Assembly (NCBI GenBank): GCA_004353515.1
Contig: SMNZ01000004.1
Coordinates: 248,001-312,000, forward strand
Length of the DNA: 64,000 nt
Origin: Alteromonadaceae bacterium M269
Lineage (GTDB): Bacteria > Pseudomonadota > Gammaproteobacteria > Enterobacterales > Alteromonadaceae
Direction: 5' to 3'
This document shows positions 9,092 through 19,215 of the stretch, one piece after another. Below the pieces are notes generated by a model. That model did not search any database. It worked only from the letters and a program-made list of their open reading frames with translations, and was not told where the DNA came from. The position numbers and the translations under genes were made by a program. Every line of letters begins with the position of its first letter. Position 1 is the first letter of the stretch.

Positions 9092-9820
9092 ATGATGCGC
9101 TTGAAGGTTCTACTGACAGCCTTGCTCATATCTGCATTCACCGAAGCCGCAGATCCCATGCGTTACGGCATAGTCGGGCAAAAAAATTGGGCTCCCTACT
9201 TCACTCAGAACGAGAAACACCCTGGACTTTTTGTAGAAATTCTCGAAAGTGTGCTCAAAGAAGCAAAGATCCCTGCCATTCCCGTTAGGGCACTTTCACA
9301 TACCTCACCTATCGCTATAGATGCCGGTGAAGTTGACGTTGATATCATCAGTCCCTCATGGTTCAAAAACAATAAAATCCCTAGCGAATACATTATCAGT
9401 GCCAGGATTATGCCCATTGTGGAGTACTTGGTTTTCAGGCCTGAAGATGAAGGAAAGTGGCCGAATAAGACATCAATTGTTAACCAATCGGTTGGTGTTG
9501 TTGAAAACTATCTCTATCACGATGAGAAAAGTTATATCAGGCAAGATTTCGAATCTGAAAAAGCGCTATTACTGGGACTAAGAGACAGAAAAATAGACGT
9601 CGCTATCGTTGGAGAGCTGCCCTTTAATCATTGGACAAGTAAACTCGATATTAACGTGAAAATAGGCCCTTTACATTCTCGTGGCTATTTACACATCAGA
9701 ATTAGCAAAGACTACCTTAATCATCTTAAATCGATTAATCGCGCTATAGTTGCTCTGCAAGAGTCCGGCGAAATAAGTCGAATTTTCGAAACTTATAACG
9801 CCAACAAAGCCAACCTTTAG
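9092..9820 (+). CDS. secreted family 3 solute-binding protein, orphan
   Basis: A 242-residue protein with a short signal peptide (cut after FTEA) followed by a periplasmic binding fold of the amino-acid/amine type (SBP family 3). Typical features are MRYGIVGQKNWAPYF at the start of the mature chain, a central VDVDIISPSWF segment and the closing NRAIVALQESGEISRIFE. No permease or ATPase is nearby, so it may feed a transporter elsewhere or act as a sensor. ATG 9092 follows AAAAGGA. A second ATG comes directly after it. Its stop overlaps the stop of the convergent WYL regulator by four bases. Confidence 0.72.
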   Translation: MMRLKVLLTALLISAFTEAADPMRYGIVGQKNWAPYFTQNEKHPGLFVEILESVLKEAKIPAIPVRALSHTSPIAIDAGEVDVDIISPSWFKNNKIPSEYIISARIMPIVEYLVFRPEDEGKWPNKTSIVNQSVGVVENYLYHDEKSYIRQDFESEKALLLGLRDRKIDVAIVGELPFNHWTSKLDINVKIGPLHSRGYLHIRISKDYLNHLKSINRAIVALQESGEISRIFETYNANKANL

Positions 9821-10692
9821 TGCCCTTTGTAACCGGGGGCTATGGTGTTGTTCTCTATGCCATCAAGCACGTCCAGATTAGATAGAGCTAACTGACATCC
9901 TTGGTCAGTAAATCGGTAACCTTCAGAGCAATCCACTTGCCACTGGCGCAATATATAAGCTGCTAAAGGGGCTCTAACACTCATAACCAGCTTGCCGTCT
10001 GTCATGTCGTAGTCCATTTCAACCGCTTTAGATTGCTTGATGCTTGGATGTGGTATCAGAGTCAACTCAACCATTTGATTCCATTGCTCATCGGCTTGTC
10101 GACCTTCCGAATTAGCAATATCTCTATCGACCACTTCAATAAAAGTAAAACGACTACAAACAAAATCGCGGAAGCTCTGATGTTTTCGATCGTAAGCGCG
10201 AACGTGCCAACGATGCCCATTATTCACCACAGCATGAGGGACTAGCTCACGAACACTTTCTCCAGAAGAAACTGACACATAGCCACAGCGTATGGGTCTC
10301 TTGTTATGAATGGCTCGCATGAGAGCGGATATGATATCGGCGTTAGGGTGTATTAAATGCGTTGCGTCAAAACATTGCTCTGAAGGCTGAATTCCGTGTG
10401 ATATACCATTACCAAACCCTCGGCTTAAGGAGGTGAGTATAACTTCTGGATCATGTTTAAATATGGGTTTGAAATCATCAGTACGATGATAGTTTTTAGT
10501 CTGATGGACCAAAACTAAGTTATTTGGAGCAATCGTCTTATAAGCGGAAAAATCGCGTGTACTAGCCGCTAAACCAGTCTTAAATCGCTGGATTAAATCA
10601 CTCCTCGAGATATGTCCAAAGTACTGCAAACTAAAATCAATAAAAGCCAGTCGCTCTCTTTGAGCATGGGATAACTCTTCAACTGCCAACAT
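9817..10692 (-). CDS. WYL-domain transcriptional regulator, BrxR/CapW type
   Basis: This 291-residue protein has the three-part plan of BrxR/CapW regulators. An N-terminal winged helix comes first (about 1-75, with FGHISRSDLIQRF). A WYL domain follows (about 125-190), where the usual WYL triad reads RWHVRAYD and is followed by RDFVCSRF. The C-terminal extension contains APLAAYILRQW. Known members are homodimeric repressors of phage-defence operons, thought to sense nucleic-acid ligands. Here no BREX or CBASS genes adjoin; the SMC-like operon is about 1.9 kb away. An inverted repeat at 10813-10856, upstream of its start, is a possible operator. Confidence 0.75.
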   Translation of the reverse strand: MLAVEELSHAQRERLAFIDFSLQYFGHISRSDLIQRFKTGLAASTRDFSAYKTIAPNNLVLVHQTKNYHRTDDFKPIFKHDPEVILTSLSRGFGNGISHGIQPSEQCFDATHLIHPNADIISALMRAIHNKRPIRCGYVSVSSGESVRELVPHAVVNNGHRWHVRAYDRKHQSFRDFVCSRFTFIEVVDRDIANSEGRQADEQWNQMVELTLIPHPSIKQSKAVEMDYDMTDGKLVMSVRAPLAAYILRQWQVDCSEGYRFTDQGCQLALSNLDVLDGIENNTIAPGYKGH

Positions 10693-10812
10693 TAGATAAA
10701 CTCATTTTGATTCGATGTATTCAAAGTAGCATAACCAAGAACAAATGCAATCATTTTGATGACATCTTTTTGAATTCATGTGAGAGAGTCATAGGCAATT
10801 AGTCTAAAAATG

Positions 10813-10856
10813 AACAAAAAACGAATGGCAAGGGTAGACATCAAATTCGTTTTGTT
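10813..10856. promoter_or_regulatory. inverted repeat between the WYL regulator and the small membrane gene, possible operator
   Basis: Left arm 10813-10826 (AACAAAAAACGAAT) and right arm 10845-10856 (ATTCGTTTTGTT) match apart from two extra A residues on the left. The dyad lies about 120 bases upstream of the WYL regulator and 88 bases before the gene at 10944. Winged-helix WYL repressors bind such dyads, so autoregulation is plausible but unproven. Confidence 0.4.
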
Positions 10857-10943
10857 ACATTTTTATGACTCCTGAAGGGAATCAAATCCGTACCAGTGAG
10901 GTCTTATAGTTTAAGCAGGTTACTTACGAGGTGAAATTTGCTT

Positions 10944-11291
10944 ATGAATACTTATGAAGCCAAATCCATTTTTCTCATGCTGGAAAGAGCCGGTAAGGAA
11001 GGCTCTGGTATACTTTCTCTTTCTCAAAAAACGCACATTAAGCCTTCTAGATTAAGACGTTACCTTTCCACCTATTCTGAGTTCTTTACACAGGTCGATA
11101 GCGATCTTAAATATCGATTGAATACGTCAAACCATTTTCATGGTTCAACTCAAGACATGTTAACTGCATTAAAGAGCGAAAGTCGTATAGATCGTATTAA
11201 GCAGACATTTGAGCTATACAATGTCTGGCCAATTTTAACCTCGGCACTCGTTTTATTAGCCATTCTCAACTCTTCTTGGGATATTTTTTAG
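10944..11291 (+). CDS. small protein with helix-turn-helix-like N-terminus and C-terminal membrane helix
   Basis: A 115-residue protein of unknown family. Residues 1-60 look like a winged helix (GILSLSQKTHIKPSRLRRYL, then YSEFFTQVDSDLKYRL). Residues 90-110 form one hydrophobic segment (WPILTSALVLLAIL), which predicts tail anchoring in the inner membrane. I chose ATG 10944, preceded by GAGGTG ten bases away, over the in-frame TTG at 10938. A strong stem-loop follows the gene. Confidence 0.55.
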   Translation: MNTYEAKSIFLMLERAGKEGSGILSLSQKTHIKPSRLRRYLSTYSEFFTQVDSDLKYRLNTSNHFHGSTQDMLTALKSESRIDRIKQTFELYNVWPILTSALVLLAILNSSWDIF

Positions 11292-11313
11292 GGATAAAAT
11301 GTCTACTAGCGAT

Positions 11314-11345
11314 CTTGAATAGAAAAATATAGAAATCTATTCAAG
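11314..11345. terminator. stem-loop downstream of the small membrane gene
   Basis: A perfect 10-base inverted repeat (CTTGAATAGA/TCTATTCAAG) with a 12-base loop starts 23 bases after the stop. No T-run follows. A second small hairpin (CCCATG/CATGGG, 11368-11388) lies beyond it. The placement suggests a transcript end, but not a classical intrinsic terminator. Confidence 0.4.
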
Positions 11346-11516
11346 TCGCTCCATTAAATAAGCTTTACCCATGCATTTTCCCCATGGGCAATTAAACTAT
11401 TCGAACCAATCCTATCAACAATACTGCAATCATCCTTTTCCCTTATGTGTTGAATATTAGCGTTCCTCTACTAATATTTAGTTGTTCTTTTATTTAAAAA
11501 CTGTAGGTTTTAAACA

Positions 11517-14500
11517 ATGCCTAGTTCACGCTCTGACAAAGAGCTTGCTGCACGTGACCAATACATTACGACAATTATTGACTCTACACCTGATCCTCTG
11601 CTCGTTGTCGACCATCATGGCAAAATACTTATTGTAAACAATCAACTTAAAAATGAGTTCGGATACGAAAAGGACGAATTAATCGGTAAGAAAATAGAAA
11701 TATTACTGCCGCATCAATTCAGGAAAAACCATGTTCAATTTAGAGATTCTTTCTTTAAAAAAGGCTCTATCAGACAAATGGGTGAAGGGTCAGAACTCTT
11801 CGCCGAACGTAAAAATGGAGAGCATTTCCCAGTAGAAATTTGCTTAAGCCCCATTCCTGAAAAAAAACAGGTTATCGCAATTGTTAGAAACGTCACAAAA
11901 AGAAAAGAGTTGGACAGATTGATTGAAGCCAGAGACAAATACGTTACTGCTTTAATGGAATCTACACCTGACCCCATGCTGGTAGTAAACAAGCAAGGTG
12001 AGATCGTTATTGTGAACAACCAAATGCTGTTGGTGTTCGAATATAAGAGAACAGAGTTAATTGGGCAAAAAGTTGAAATGCTGTTGCCCGAAGAGTTTAA
12101 GCACCATCACATCAACTTAAGGGAACGCTTTTTTAACAACAGCTCTGTAAGGTTAATGGGAGAAGGGACAGAACTATATGCTGTAAAAAAAGGTGGGCAG
12201 AAATTCCCGGTTGAAATTAGTTTAAGCCCGTTCCCTGAGGAAGATCAGGTTATTGCCGTTGTTAGAGATATAACAAAACGTAAAACCGTTGATCAACAAC
12301 TTGCTAGAGCAATAGAAGAAGCGAAAGCAAGTAATCAAGCTAAGAGTGAATTTTTAGCCAATATGTCCCATGAAATACGTACACCAATGAATGCAATCAT
12401 TGGAATGTCGTACCTTGCATTACAAACTGATTTAAGTCAAAAGCAGCACAATTACATCCAAAAAGTTCACCGTTCTGGAGAAAGTTTGCTGGGTATTATC
12501 AACGATATCCTAGACTTTTCTAAAATAGAAGCAGGAAAGCTTGAAATGGAATCTATCGAATTTCAACTCGAGGAAGTATTCGACCATCTATCTAATCTCT
12601 TAGGATTAAAGGCAGAAGAAAAGGGGCTTGAGCTTATGTTTAAGATACCTAATACACTGCCAACATCATTAATAGGCGATCCACTTCGATTGGGTCAAAT
12701 ACTGATTAACCTAGGTAACAACGCTGTCAAATTTACTGACCCAGGCGGCGAGATTACCATCATAGTTGAAGTCCTCAATTCTCAGGAAAAATCAGTATTA
12801 ATGCAGTTCTCAGTACGGGACTCGGGTATTGGCATGTCTGAAGAGCAGCAAGAAAAGCTCTTTCAATCATTCACTCAAGCAGATTCATCCACAAGCAGAA
12901 AGTACGGAGGTACAGGGCTCGGCTTAGCTATCAGTAAAACCATGTCGAAACTCATGGGCGGAGAAATTTGGGTTGAAAGTGGATTGGGTGTCGGAAGTAC
13001 ATTCCACTTCACTGCAGAGTTTCGTCTTCAAGACTCCAATAAAATGGAAAACACGAGCTGGAGTGATGAACTCATTAATCTGGATAACCTTCGTGTATTA
13101 GTAGTCGATGATAATACGATGGCTCGTGAAATTTTGACAACCATGACCGAAAATTTCGGGATTCGAGTGGAACAAGCAGAAAGTGGCGCTAAGGCGATAT
13201 CCATGCTCAACGATGCTTCCGAAAAAGAGCCATTTCAGCTTGTACTTATGGATTGGAAAATGCCGGGTCTTGATGGCATTGCGACAGCTAGAGCAATAGA
13301 GAAAGACAGTAAATTAAAGGAAATACCGAAGGTAATCATGGTAACAGCCTATGGTCAAGATGAAGCAGGAAGCGCCGGTAGTGACTTAGACATAAAATCG
13401 TATTTAACAAAACCCATTACACAGTCAACCCTTCTAGAAGCTATTCTTTCTGCTCTAGGTTTGAGCACAACTCGTAAGAATCGCTCTGAAATACGTAAAA
13501 CAGAATCATCGAAAGATGTAGAAAAATTATGTGGCGCTAGCATCCTGTTGGTCGAAGACAACGAAATTAATCAAGAACTAGCCAAGGAACTTTTGGAAAC
13601 TAACGGCATTGCAGTGACCATAGCCAATAACGGGGTAGAAGCATTAAATCAACTATCCAGAAATCGGTTTGATGGCGTTTTAATGGATTGTCAAATGCCT
13701 GTAATGGATGGTTTTGAAGCAGCGAGAAAAATCAGAGAGGAAAGTCAGTACATGACTCTCCCCGTTATTGCAATGACAGCCAACGCAATGGTCGGAGACA
13801 AGGAGAAAGTGTTGGCTGCTGGGATGAACGACCACATAGGTAAACCAATTAACATCAAAAAGATGTTCAGCACCATGGCCAGATGGATAACACCAAAATA
13901 TAGGGAAGACATCTCAAAGCTCAATGTATCGGATGTCGATATTGAAGAGAGTTTTAATCTTGAAGGTATAGATTCAAATATAGGGTTAGAAATTACTCAA
14001 GGAAATAAAGCGCTATATAAGAGAGTATTAATAAAGTTCAGACGCTCTCAAGTAGACTTTGTCAGTCGATTTACCAAACTAATTAACAAAGGGGACAAGG
14101 CCGCTGCAGAGATTCTGGCACACTCATTAAAAGGTGTCTCGGGAAGTATAGGAGCAAAAGCTCTCCAATACGCTGCCGCTGAATTAGAAGCGTCCTGCCA
14201 AACTTATTCCTGCCAAGAGTTAATCCAAGAACAGCTCAGTATCGTGGATAAAGAGTTAACTATTATTTTGAGTTCCTTAAAAACTCTATCTAACGATAAC
14301 AGCAATAATGGTAAGAGCACTGCTGAGCTTGACCTTAAACAACTGAAATCGATATTGGATCCATTAACTCGATTAATTGAAGAAAGCGATACGGATGTTG
14401 GAGACTTAATGATCGAGTTGCAACAAATCCCTGGCATCACAACATTTGATAATCAACTAAAGCAGTTAACTGCAGCAATAGATACCTATGACTTTGATAA

Positions 14501-14543
14501 AGCACTAGAGATAGTCACATTATTGAACGATGAAATAGCATAA
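11517..14543 (+). CDS. soluble hybrid histidine kinase: PAS-PAS-HisKA-HATPase-REC-REC-HPt
   Basis: A 1,008-residue cytoplasmic phosphorelay kinase with no membrane segment. Two PAS domains (about 15-130 and 140-255) are unusually alike, pointing to internal duplication (STPDPLLVV and [18 protein letters not shown] and MGEGTELYA). The dimerisation domain has its His at 285 ([15 protein letters not shown]). The ATPase domain carries DSGIGMS and GGTGLGLA. Receiver 1 has Asp579 ([11 protein letters not shown]) and receiver 2 Asp724 ([11 protein letters not shown]). The C-terminal HPt has His869 ([13 protein letters not shown]). All phosphorelay residues are present. The HD-GYP regulator 14 bases downstream is the likely output, so the pair would lower cyclic di-GMP in response to a cytoplasmic cue sensed by PAS. 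Confidence 0.93.
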   Translation: MPSSRSDKELAARDQYITTIIDSTPDPLLVVDHHGKILIVNNQLKNEFGYEKDELIGKKIEILLPHQFRKNHVQFRDSFFKKGSIRQMGEGSELFAERKNGEHFPVEICLSPIPEKKQVIAIVRNVTKRKELDRLIEARDKYVTALMESTPDPMLVVNKQGEIVIVNNQMLLVFEYKRTELIGQKVEMLLPEEFKHHHINLRERFFNNSSVRLMGEGTELYAVKKGGQKFPVEISLSPFPEEDQVIAVVRDITKRKTVDQQLARAIEEAKASNQAKSEFLANMSHEIRTPMNAIIGMSYLALQTDLSQKQHNYIQKVHRSGESLLGIINDILDFSKIEAGKLEMESIEFQLEEVFDHLSNLLGLKAEEKGLELMFKIPNTLPTSLIGDPLRLGQILINLGNNAVKFTDPGGEITIIVEVLNSQEKSVLMQFSVRDSGIGMSEEQQEKLFQSFTQADSSTSRKYGGTGLGLAISKTMSKLMGGEIWVESGLGVGSTFHFTAEFRLQDSNKMENTSWSDELINLDNLRVLVVDDNTMAREILTTMTENFGIRVEQAESGAKAISMLNDASEKEPFQLVLMDWKMPGLDGIATARAIEKDSKLKEIPKVIMVTAYGQDEAGSAGSDLDIKSYLTKPITQSTLLEAILSALGLSTTRKNRSEIRKTESSKDVEKLCGASILLVEDNEINQELAKELLETNGIAVTIANNGVEALNQLSRNRFDGVLMDCQMPVMDGFEAARKIREESQYMTLPVIAMTANAMVGDKEKVLAAGMNDHIGKPINIKKMFSTMARWITPKYREDISKLNVSDVDIEESFNLEGIDSNIGLEITQGNKALYKRVLIKFRRSQVDFVSRFTKLINKGDKAAAEILAHSLKGVSGSIGAKALQYAAAELEASCQTYSCQELIQEQLSIVDKELTIILSSLKTLSNDNSNNGKSTAELDLKQLKSILDPLTRLIEESDTDVGDLMIELQQIPGITTFDNQLKQLTAAIDTYDFDKALEIVTLLNDEIA

Positions 14544-14557
14544 TAGAGAGTAATTTC

Positions 14558-15583
14558 ATGGACAAACCTATAATTCTTGTCGTCGATGATACCCCCGAAA
14601 ATATCGACGTACTTAGTGGGGTATTGAGGAATGAATATAAAGTAAAAGCGGCGCTCAATGGAGAAAAAGCATTGCAGATCGCCAACAAATCCCCTCAACC
14701 ATCCATGATACTTCTGGATATCATGATGCCAGGCATGGACGGTTATCAAGTTTGTGCACACCTCAAAGAGAATCCCTTAACAGCCAAAATACCAGTCATC
14801 TTCGTTACCGCTAAAGATCAAGATAATGATGAAAAGAAAGGCTTGGAGTTAGGTGCTGCTGACTACATTACGAAACCAATAACCCCATCCTTAGTTCTGG
14901 CTCGAGTCAGCACTCATTTAGCGTTGTACGATCAAAATCTGGCGTTAGAAAAGAAAGTCCAAGAACGCACTAAAGAGCTTAGAGATGCCCAGCTAAAGAT
15001 TATCCACCGTCTTGGTCGTGCAGCCGAATTCAAAGACAATGAAACCGGTTTACATGTCACGAGGATGAGTCATTACGCACGACTAATTGCGGGCTCGCTG
15101 TCACTAGGAAAGGAACGGGAAGAGTTAATTTTCAATGCTGCACCTATGCATGATATCGGTAAAATTGGCATTCCCGACAATGTCTTACTTAAAAACGGAA
15201 AGTTAAATGAAGAAGAATGGAACTTAATGAAAAACCACCCACAATTTGGTGCAGATATCATCGGTGATCATGACTCTGAGCTATTAAAAGTTTGCCAAAT
15301 GATTGCTTTAACTCACCACGAAAAATGGGACGGTAGTGGCTACCCCAATCAACTGAAAGGAGAAGAAATTCCAATTGAAGGTCGTATAGTGGCCGTTGCT
15401 GATGTTTTTGACGCACTGACTACTGAGAGAGCTTATAAAAAGGCTTGGTCTGTAGATGACGCGATAAATCTAATTGATGAAAATGCAGGTTCTCACTTCG
15501 ATCCCAATGTCGTGGCGCATTTCCATCAGGTATTGCCTGATATCTTGGACATTAAACGTACTTATGCAGAATCAACCGGTTGA
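14558..15583 (+). CDS. response regulator with HD-GYP cyclic di-GMP phosphodiesterase domain (RpfG-like)
   Basis: A 341-residue protein: a receiver domain (Asp54, LLDIMMPGMDG, and Lys in YITKPI), a short coiled linker and a complete HD-GYP domain. The catalytic HD pair (MHDIGKIGIPD), HHEKWDGSGYP and DVFDALTTERAYKKAW are all intact, so hydrolysis of cyclic di-GMP is expected. It follows the hybrid kinase by 14 bases and is almost certainly co-transcribed; the HPt of that kinase is the natural phosphodonor. Confidence 0.93.
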   Translation: MDKPIILVVDDTPENIDVLSGVLRNEYKVKAALNGEKALQIANKSPQPSMILLDIMMPGMDGYQVCAHLKENPLTAKIPVIFVTAKDQDNDEKKGLELGAADYITKPITPSLVLARVSTHLALYDQNLALEKKVQERTKELRDAQLKIIHRLGRAAEFKDNETGLHVTRMSHYARLIAGSLSLGKEREELIFNAAPMHDIGKIGIPDNVLLKNGKLNEEEWNLMKNHPQFGADIIGDHDSELLKVCQMIALTHHEKWDGSGYPNQLKGEEIPIEGRIVAVADVFDALTTERAYKKAWSVDDAINLIDENAGSHFDPNVVAHFHQVLPDILDIKRTYAESTG

Positions 15584-15617
15584 AGATAATCCACCCACTA
15601 TATTTAAAGGAGGCTTG

Positions 15618-15649
15618 GAATAACCATTACCCCGCTCATAGAGTTATTC
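15618..15649. other. inverted repeat between convergent genes
   Basis: Seven-base arms GAATAAC and GTTATTC flank an 18-base loop between the HD-GYP gene and the convergent deacetylase-like gene, overlapping the latter's stop codon. It may help end both transcripts, but it lacks a T-tract. Confidence 0.25.
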
Positions 15650-16546
15650 TGTACAAACACCCGCGGCTTTGAACAATTGGAGATGAACATTAGACAAAGC
15701 CGCAATATTTCGTTGATATCCCCCACCAATCACCGCAGCAACCGGTAACTCCATTCTTTTGCACGCATCAAAAACAAGACAATCTCGTTGATAAACGCCA
15801 TGAGTACTGATATTCAAATGTCCTAGATCGTCATCAATATGAATATCAACACCTGCGTCATAAATCACTGCATCGGGCTGGTAGGTATTTATAGCTATTT
15901 GCAGTGCTTGTTCTACCGTCTCAAGATACTCCTCATCACCAGTACCTTTAGCGAGTGCGAAGTCTAAGTCAGAAATCTGTTTTCGATATGGAAAGTTCTT
16001 CTCACCATGAAGCGACACAGTCACTATCGACTCGTTCCCCTGAGCCAATTTCGCTGTTCCGTCACCTTGATGCACATCACAGTCGAAAATTAATACCTTG
16101 TCGATATCAGGCTTAATCAGCATGTTTAGAGCGCAAAGGTACAAATCATTCACCATACAAAAGCCTGAACCAAAGTTTGCAAAGGCATGATGATAACCGC
16201 CAGTCAGGTTGATAGCTTTTCCATGCTCTAACGCTAATTCTCCTGTTAATACAGTACCTCCTGATGCAGTTAGCGTCCGTCTAACTAATTGCTCAGACCA
16301 TGGAAAGCCTATTCTGCGCATGGCTTTTTTATCCAAACTCCCATCTACTAACTCCTGAATATAACGAGGCTCGAAAATCGTTTTGAGTTTGCTAATATCC
16401 AACGCTGTAGGTTCGTGAAAAACTGATTCACTAACACCGAGTTCCAGCAAACTATCCTTTATCGCTTGATACTTCTCAATAGGAAATCGGTGCTTAAAAG
16501 GGAGTTCTAGTTGGCTATAAATCGGGTGGAAAACAAGTGGGATCAT
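15644..16546 (-). CDS. histone-deacetylase-family zinc hydrolase
   Basis: A 300-residue enzyme of the arginase/deacetylase fold. Family landmarks are GGYHHAFANFGSGFCMVND (active-site His pair), FDCDVHQGDGT (zinc ligands Asp and His), DAGVDIHIDDDLG (second zinc Asp) and the closing IGGGYQRN. Bacterial relatives remove acetyl groups from polyamines, small molecules or protein lysines; the substrate cannot be read from sequence. It is shorter than acetylpolyamine amidohydrolases and closest to the short 'HDAC-like' group. It stands alone, convergent with the HD-GYP gene. Confidence 0.9.
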   Translation of the reverse strand: MIPLVFHPIYSQLELPFKHRFPIEKYQAIKDSLLELGVSESVFHEPTALDISKLKTIFEPRYIQELVDGSLDKKAMRRIGFPWSEQLVRRTLTASGGTVLTGELALEHGKAINLTGGYHHAFANFGSGFCMVNDLYLCALNMLIKPDIDKVLIFDCDVHQGDGTAKLAQGNESIVTVSLHGEKNFPYRKQISDLDFALAKGTGDEEYLETVEQALQIAINTYQPDAVIYDAGVDIHIDDDLGHLNISTHGVYQRDCLVFDACKRMELPVAAVIGGGYQRNIAALSNVHLQLFKAAGVCTE

Positions 16547-16647
16547 TAATGTTCAATTGAAGTGCTTTGATCTTATTATATCGTTCGTTGCAATGTATGA
16601 AATCGCTTGATGAGAATACTCACCAAGCGAATAAACGTCATTATAGA

Positions 16648-18564
16648 TTACCAAGCAATACCGTAATCTTCACCAAAATCACTGGCTCCACCCCACATAG
16701 TGCCATTCTCTTCATCGAAGTAGATAGCCGTAATAGGGCCTGAAGTACGTTTAGCAAACTCCACTTTGTAGCCTTTTTTCTCAAGATCTTCGACAACCCA
16801 ATTAGGTACGTCGTCCCTAATCAACAAACGTCCAGGCTGAGATTGATGATCACCAAATGAACTTTGCATTTGATAACTGTTGATATTAGCAGCTTCAACG
16901 GCTTGCTGAACGTTCATATCAAACTCAACCATATTCAGGAAAAACTGCAGTAAATTCTGATCTTGCGAATCACCACCTTGTACCGCAAAAGACAGATAAG
17001 GTTTACCGTCTTTCAATGCCATACCCGGTGTCAAAGTCGCTCGAGGACGTTGCCCTGGGCGAAGAACGTTGTAGGGATTAATCGCTTCATCCAACACGAA
17101 ACTTTGCATACGCTGGCTCAAACCAATGCCCGTTTTTCCAGCGATAAAAGGTGGGATCCAGCCGCCACTCGGCGTTATAGATACCACCCAGCCTTCAGCG
17201 TCTGCAGTTTGAATAGAAGTTGTGCCAGCCAAGAAAGCTTCATCATGTGTCATCAAATTAGCTTGCTGGAATCCAGCTTCGCCTGCAGCACCTGATTTAG
17301 GTGGAATAGGCGACCAGTTTTTTAATAAATTTTTATAGGGGTTCTTACCTTTTTGAAAACGGTAAGGGTCGCCAGGCTTGGCATTAACGTCATTCTTTTC
17401 CCAATTGATTTGGTCATAACGATGCTTGGCATACTTCTTAGATAATAGGCCATCAATCGGCTCTTCAGGCGGCACATAAGGGTCGCCGTAATAGAAATCC
17501 CTATCAGCAAACGCCATATTCATACTTTGATAAAGCGTATGTATATACTGACTGCTGTTGTAGCCCATAGACTTAACATCGGCATTTTCTAAAATATTCA
17601 GAGCCTGCAACATAGCAGGCCCTTGGACCCAATGCGTTAGCTTGTAAACATCAACACCACGATAATTAGTACTAACAGGTTCCTCAATGTAGACCTGCCA
17701 ATTGGCGAGATCTTCCATAGTGATTAGCCCGCCTTCAGCCTGAGTCGCCCTAACAATTTCCTGAGCGATATCACCTTTATAGAAGCGATCATAGGCAGCC
17801 ATGATAGCACCTTTTCGAGATTTGCCAGCAGATAGCGCTTTTTGCTCAGCTTCCACCAGCTTCATCAACGTATTGTACAAATCGGTTTGGACTAAGACCT
17901 CTCCAGCACTTACTGCTGCGCGCTTAGAAGGATCACTCTCGTCTAGATGAGGCAACAGTATGCGTTTGCTATCCGGCCATTGGGCAATAGTGTCACGATG
18001 GCGTTCGATATTATTCGCTTGAGACTCCTCAATGGGATACCCCTTCGCCATATTCATCGCTGGCTCAAGCACATCTTTCAAACTCATGGTGCCGTACTCG
18101 GCCAACATCACCATAAGACCACCTGGCGTGCCCGGTGTCACAGCTGCTAGAGGCCCATATTCAGGCGGATATAGCATTCCTTTCCCTCTAAAGAAATCAA
18201 CCGTAGCACCACTTGGAGCGACACCCAATGCATTAATCCCCTTAACTTCTTTCGTATGGGGGTTGTATATAAGCGCCTGAGTTTCACCACCCCATCCTAA
18301 GGTATCCCACATAGTGGATGTTGCTGCCAACATAGTACAGGCCGCATCAATAGCATTTCCGCCACGAGTAAATGTCATTGCGCCTGCCGTTGCAGCTAGT
18401 GGTTTACCCGTTATTGCAACCCAATGTTTGCCATGCAATACTGGTTTTGCTGTTCTTTCAGCAGCTTGAGAATGGGCAGAAGTAAGGGATAGCACTAGAG
18501 TTAAACCGCCAATGGCAGCACGACCAAACAGAGCTTTTGGTCGTTTAAAAGCCTCAACGAACAT
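16648..18564 (-). CDS. periplasmic gamma-glutamyltransferase family protein
   Basis: A 638-residue Ntn-hydrolase precursor with a signal peptide (residues 1-34, ending AHSQA). The N-terminal half shows GGNAIDAACTML and the GWGGETQAL region. The expected autocleavage site lies in AFLAGTTSIQTAD, where the first Thr of TTS would become the nucleophile of the small subunit. The later part has PSGGWIPPFIAGKTGIGL, and ALKDGKPYLSFAVQGGDSQ corresponds to the glycine-rich oxyanion region. The family cleaves or transfers gamma-glutamyl groups; members with GTTS rather than HTTH are often assigned only generically. GAGAGG lies nine bases before the ATG. Confidence 0.87.
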   Translation of the reverse strand: MFVEAFKRPKALFGRAAIGGLTLVLSLTSAHSQAAERTAKPVLHGKHWVAITGKPLAATAGAMTFTRGGNAIDAACTMLAATSTMWDTLGWGGETQALIYNPHTKEVKGINALGVAPSGATVDFFRGKGMLYPPEYGPLAAVTPGTPGGLMVMLAEYGTMSLKDVLEPAMNMAKGYPIEESQANNIERHRDTIAQWPDSKRILLPHLDESDPSKRAAVSAGEVLVQTDLYNTLMKLVEAEQKALSAGKSRKGAIMAAYDRFYKGDIAQEIVRATQAEGGLITMEDLANWQVYIEEPVSTNYRGVDVYKLTHWVQGPAMLQALNILENADVKSMGYNSSQYIHTLYQSMNMAFADRDFYYGDPYVPPEEPIDGLLSKKYAKHRYDQINWEKNDVNAKPGDPYRFQKGKNPYKNLLKNWSPIPPKSGAAGEAGFQQANLMTHDEAFLAGTTSIQTADAEGWVVSITPSGGWIPPFIAGKTGIGLSQRMQSFVLDEAINPYNVLRPGQRPRATLTPGMALKDGKPYLSFAVQGGDSQDQNLLQFFLNMVEFDMNVQQAVEAANINSYQMQSSFGDHQSQPGRLLIRDDVPNWVVEDLEKKGYKVEFAKRTSGPITAIYFDEENGTMWGGASDFGEDYGIAW

Positions 18565-18674
18565 AAGGTAAACCTCTCTTTTTTAAGTTGGGAATGACTT
18601 TAATCAGGAACCTAGTTTTCCTCATGTTAAACAGCGATTTTAGGATAAGCAATATCACGCTTTGTATTGATTTT

Positions 18675-19205
18675 ATGCAACTGGAAACCTGGCTTAAACG
18701 CATACCCACAAAAACAATACTCACCTTCTTCACTCTTTTCTTAGTTAACGCATGTGCAGCACAAAACCAATCAAGACATTTAATAGCAGACATTGCTAAA
18801 GATTATTTCGAGGTATATGCCAAGCGCCAAGACTTCAAGAGGTTTATGAGCTTTTACGATGACAATGCACAATTTAACGACATCATTTACGGTAACCATT
18901 TATCAGGTAAGCATGAAATCGCCGAATTTTTAAACTGGAATAAAGGTCATTTTAAGCTGCTATCTGGAAATGAAATACTGACAGTCACGAGCCAAACAGT
19001 CGAAGACAATAGCGTCGTTACCGAAGGCTACTTTCATCAGTTTTCGTACGATAAACAAAACCTTGGCCCTTGGCTGTTTATTATCAAACTTGAGTTCAAC
19101 GACCAAGGTAAAGTAGTCAAACAGACTGACTGGATAAATTATACGCCTCGGGAGCATTTCCTGGGAGGCCAGAACATGAACAATAAGCTCATCAAAGATA
19201 AATAA
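18675..19205 (+). CDS. NTF2/SnoaL-like lipoprotein
   Basis: A 176-residue protein whose first 25 residues form a lipoprotein signal (ILTFFTLFLVNAC, lipobox Cys near 25). The rest fits the NTF2-like fold: an N-terminal helix (IADIAKDYFEVYAKRQDFKR), FYDDNAQFND as the cone opening, and LEFNDQGKVVKQTDW near the end, typical of SnoaL-like domains. The frame runs 29 codons further upstream, but ATG 18675 places the signal peptide correctly; I see no good ribosome-binding site for either start. It ends 10 bases before yceH. Function unknown. Confidence 0.68.
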   Translation: MQLETWLKRIPTKTILTFFTLFLVNACAAQNQSRHLIADIAKDYFEVYAKRQDFKRFMSFYDDNAQFNDIIYGNHLSGKHEIAEFLNWNKGHFKLLSGNEILTVTSQTVEDNSVVTEGYFHQFSYDKQNLGPWLFIIKLEFNDQGKVVKQTDWINYTPREHFLGGQNMNNKLIKDK

Positions 19206-19215
19206 GGGATAATCA

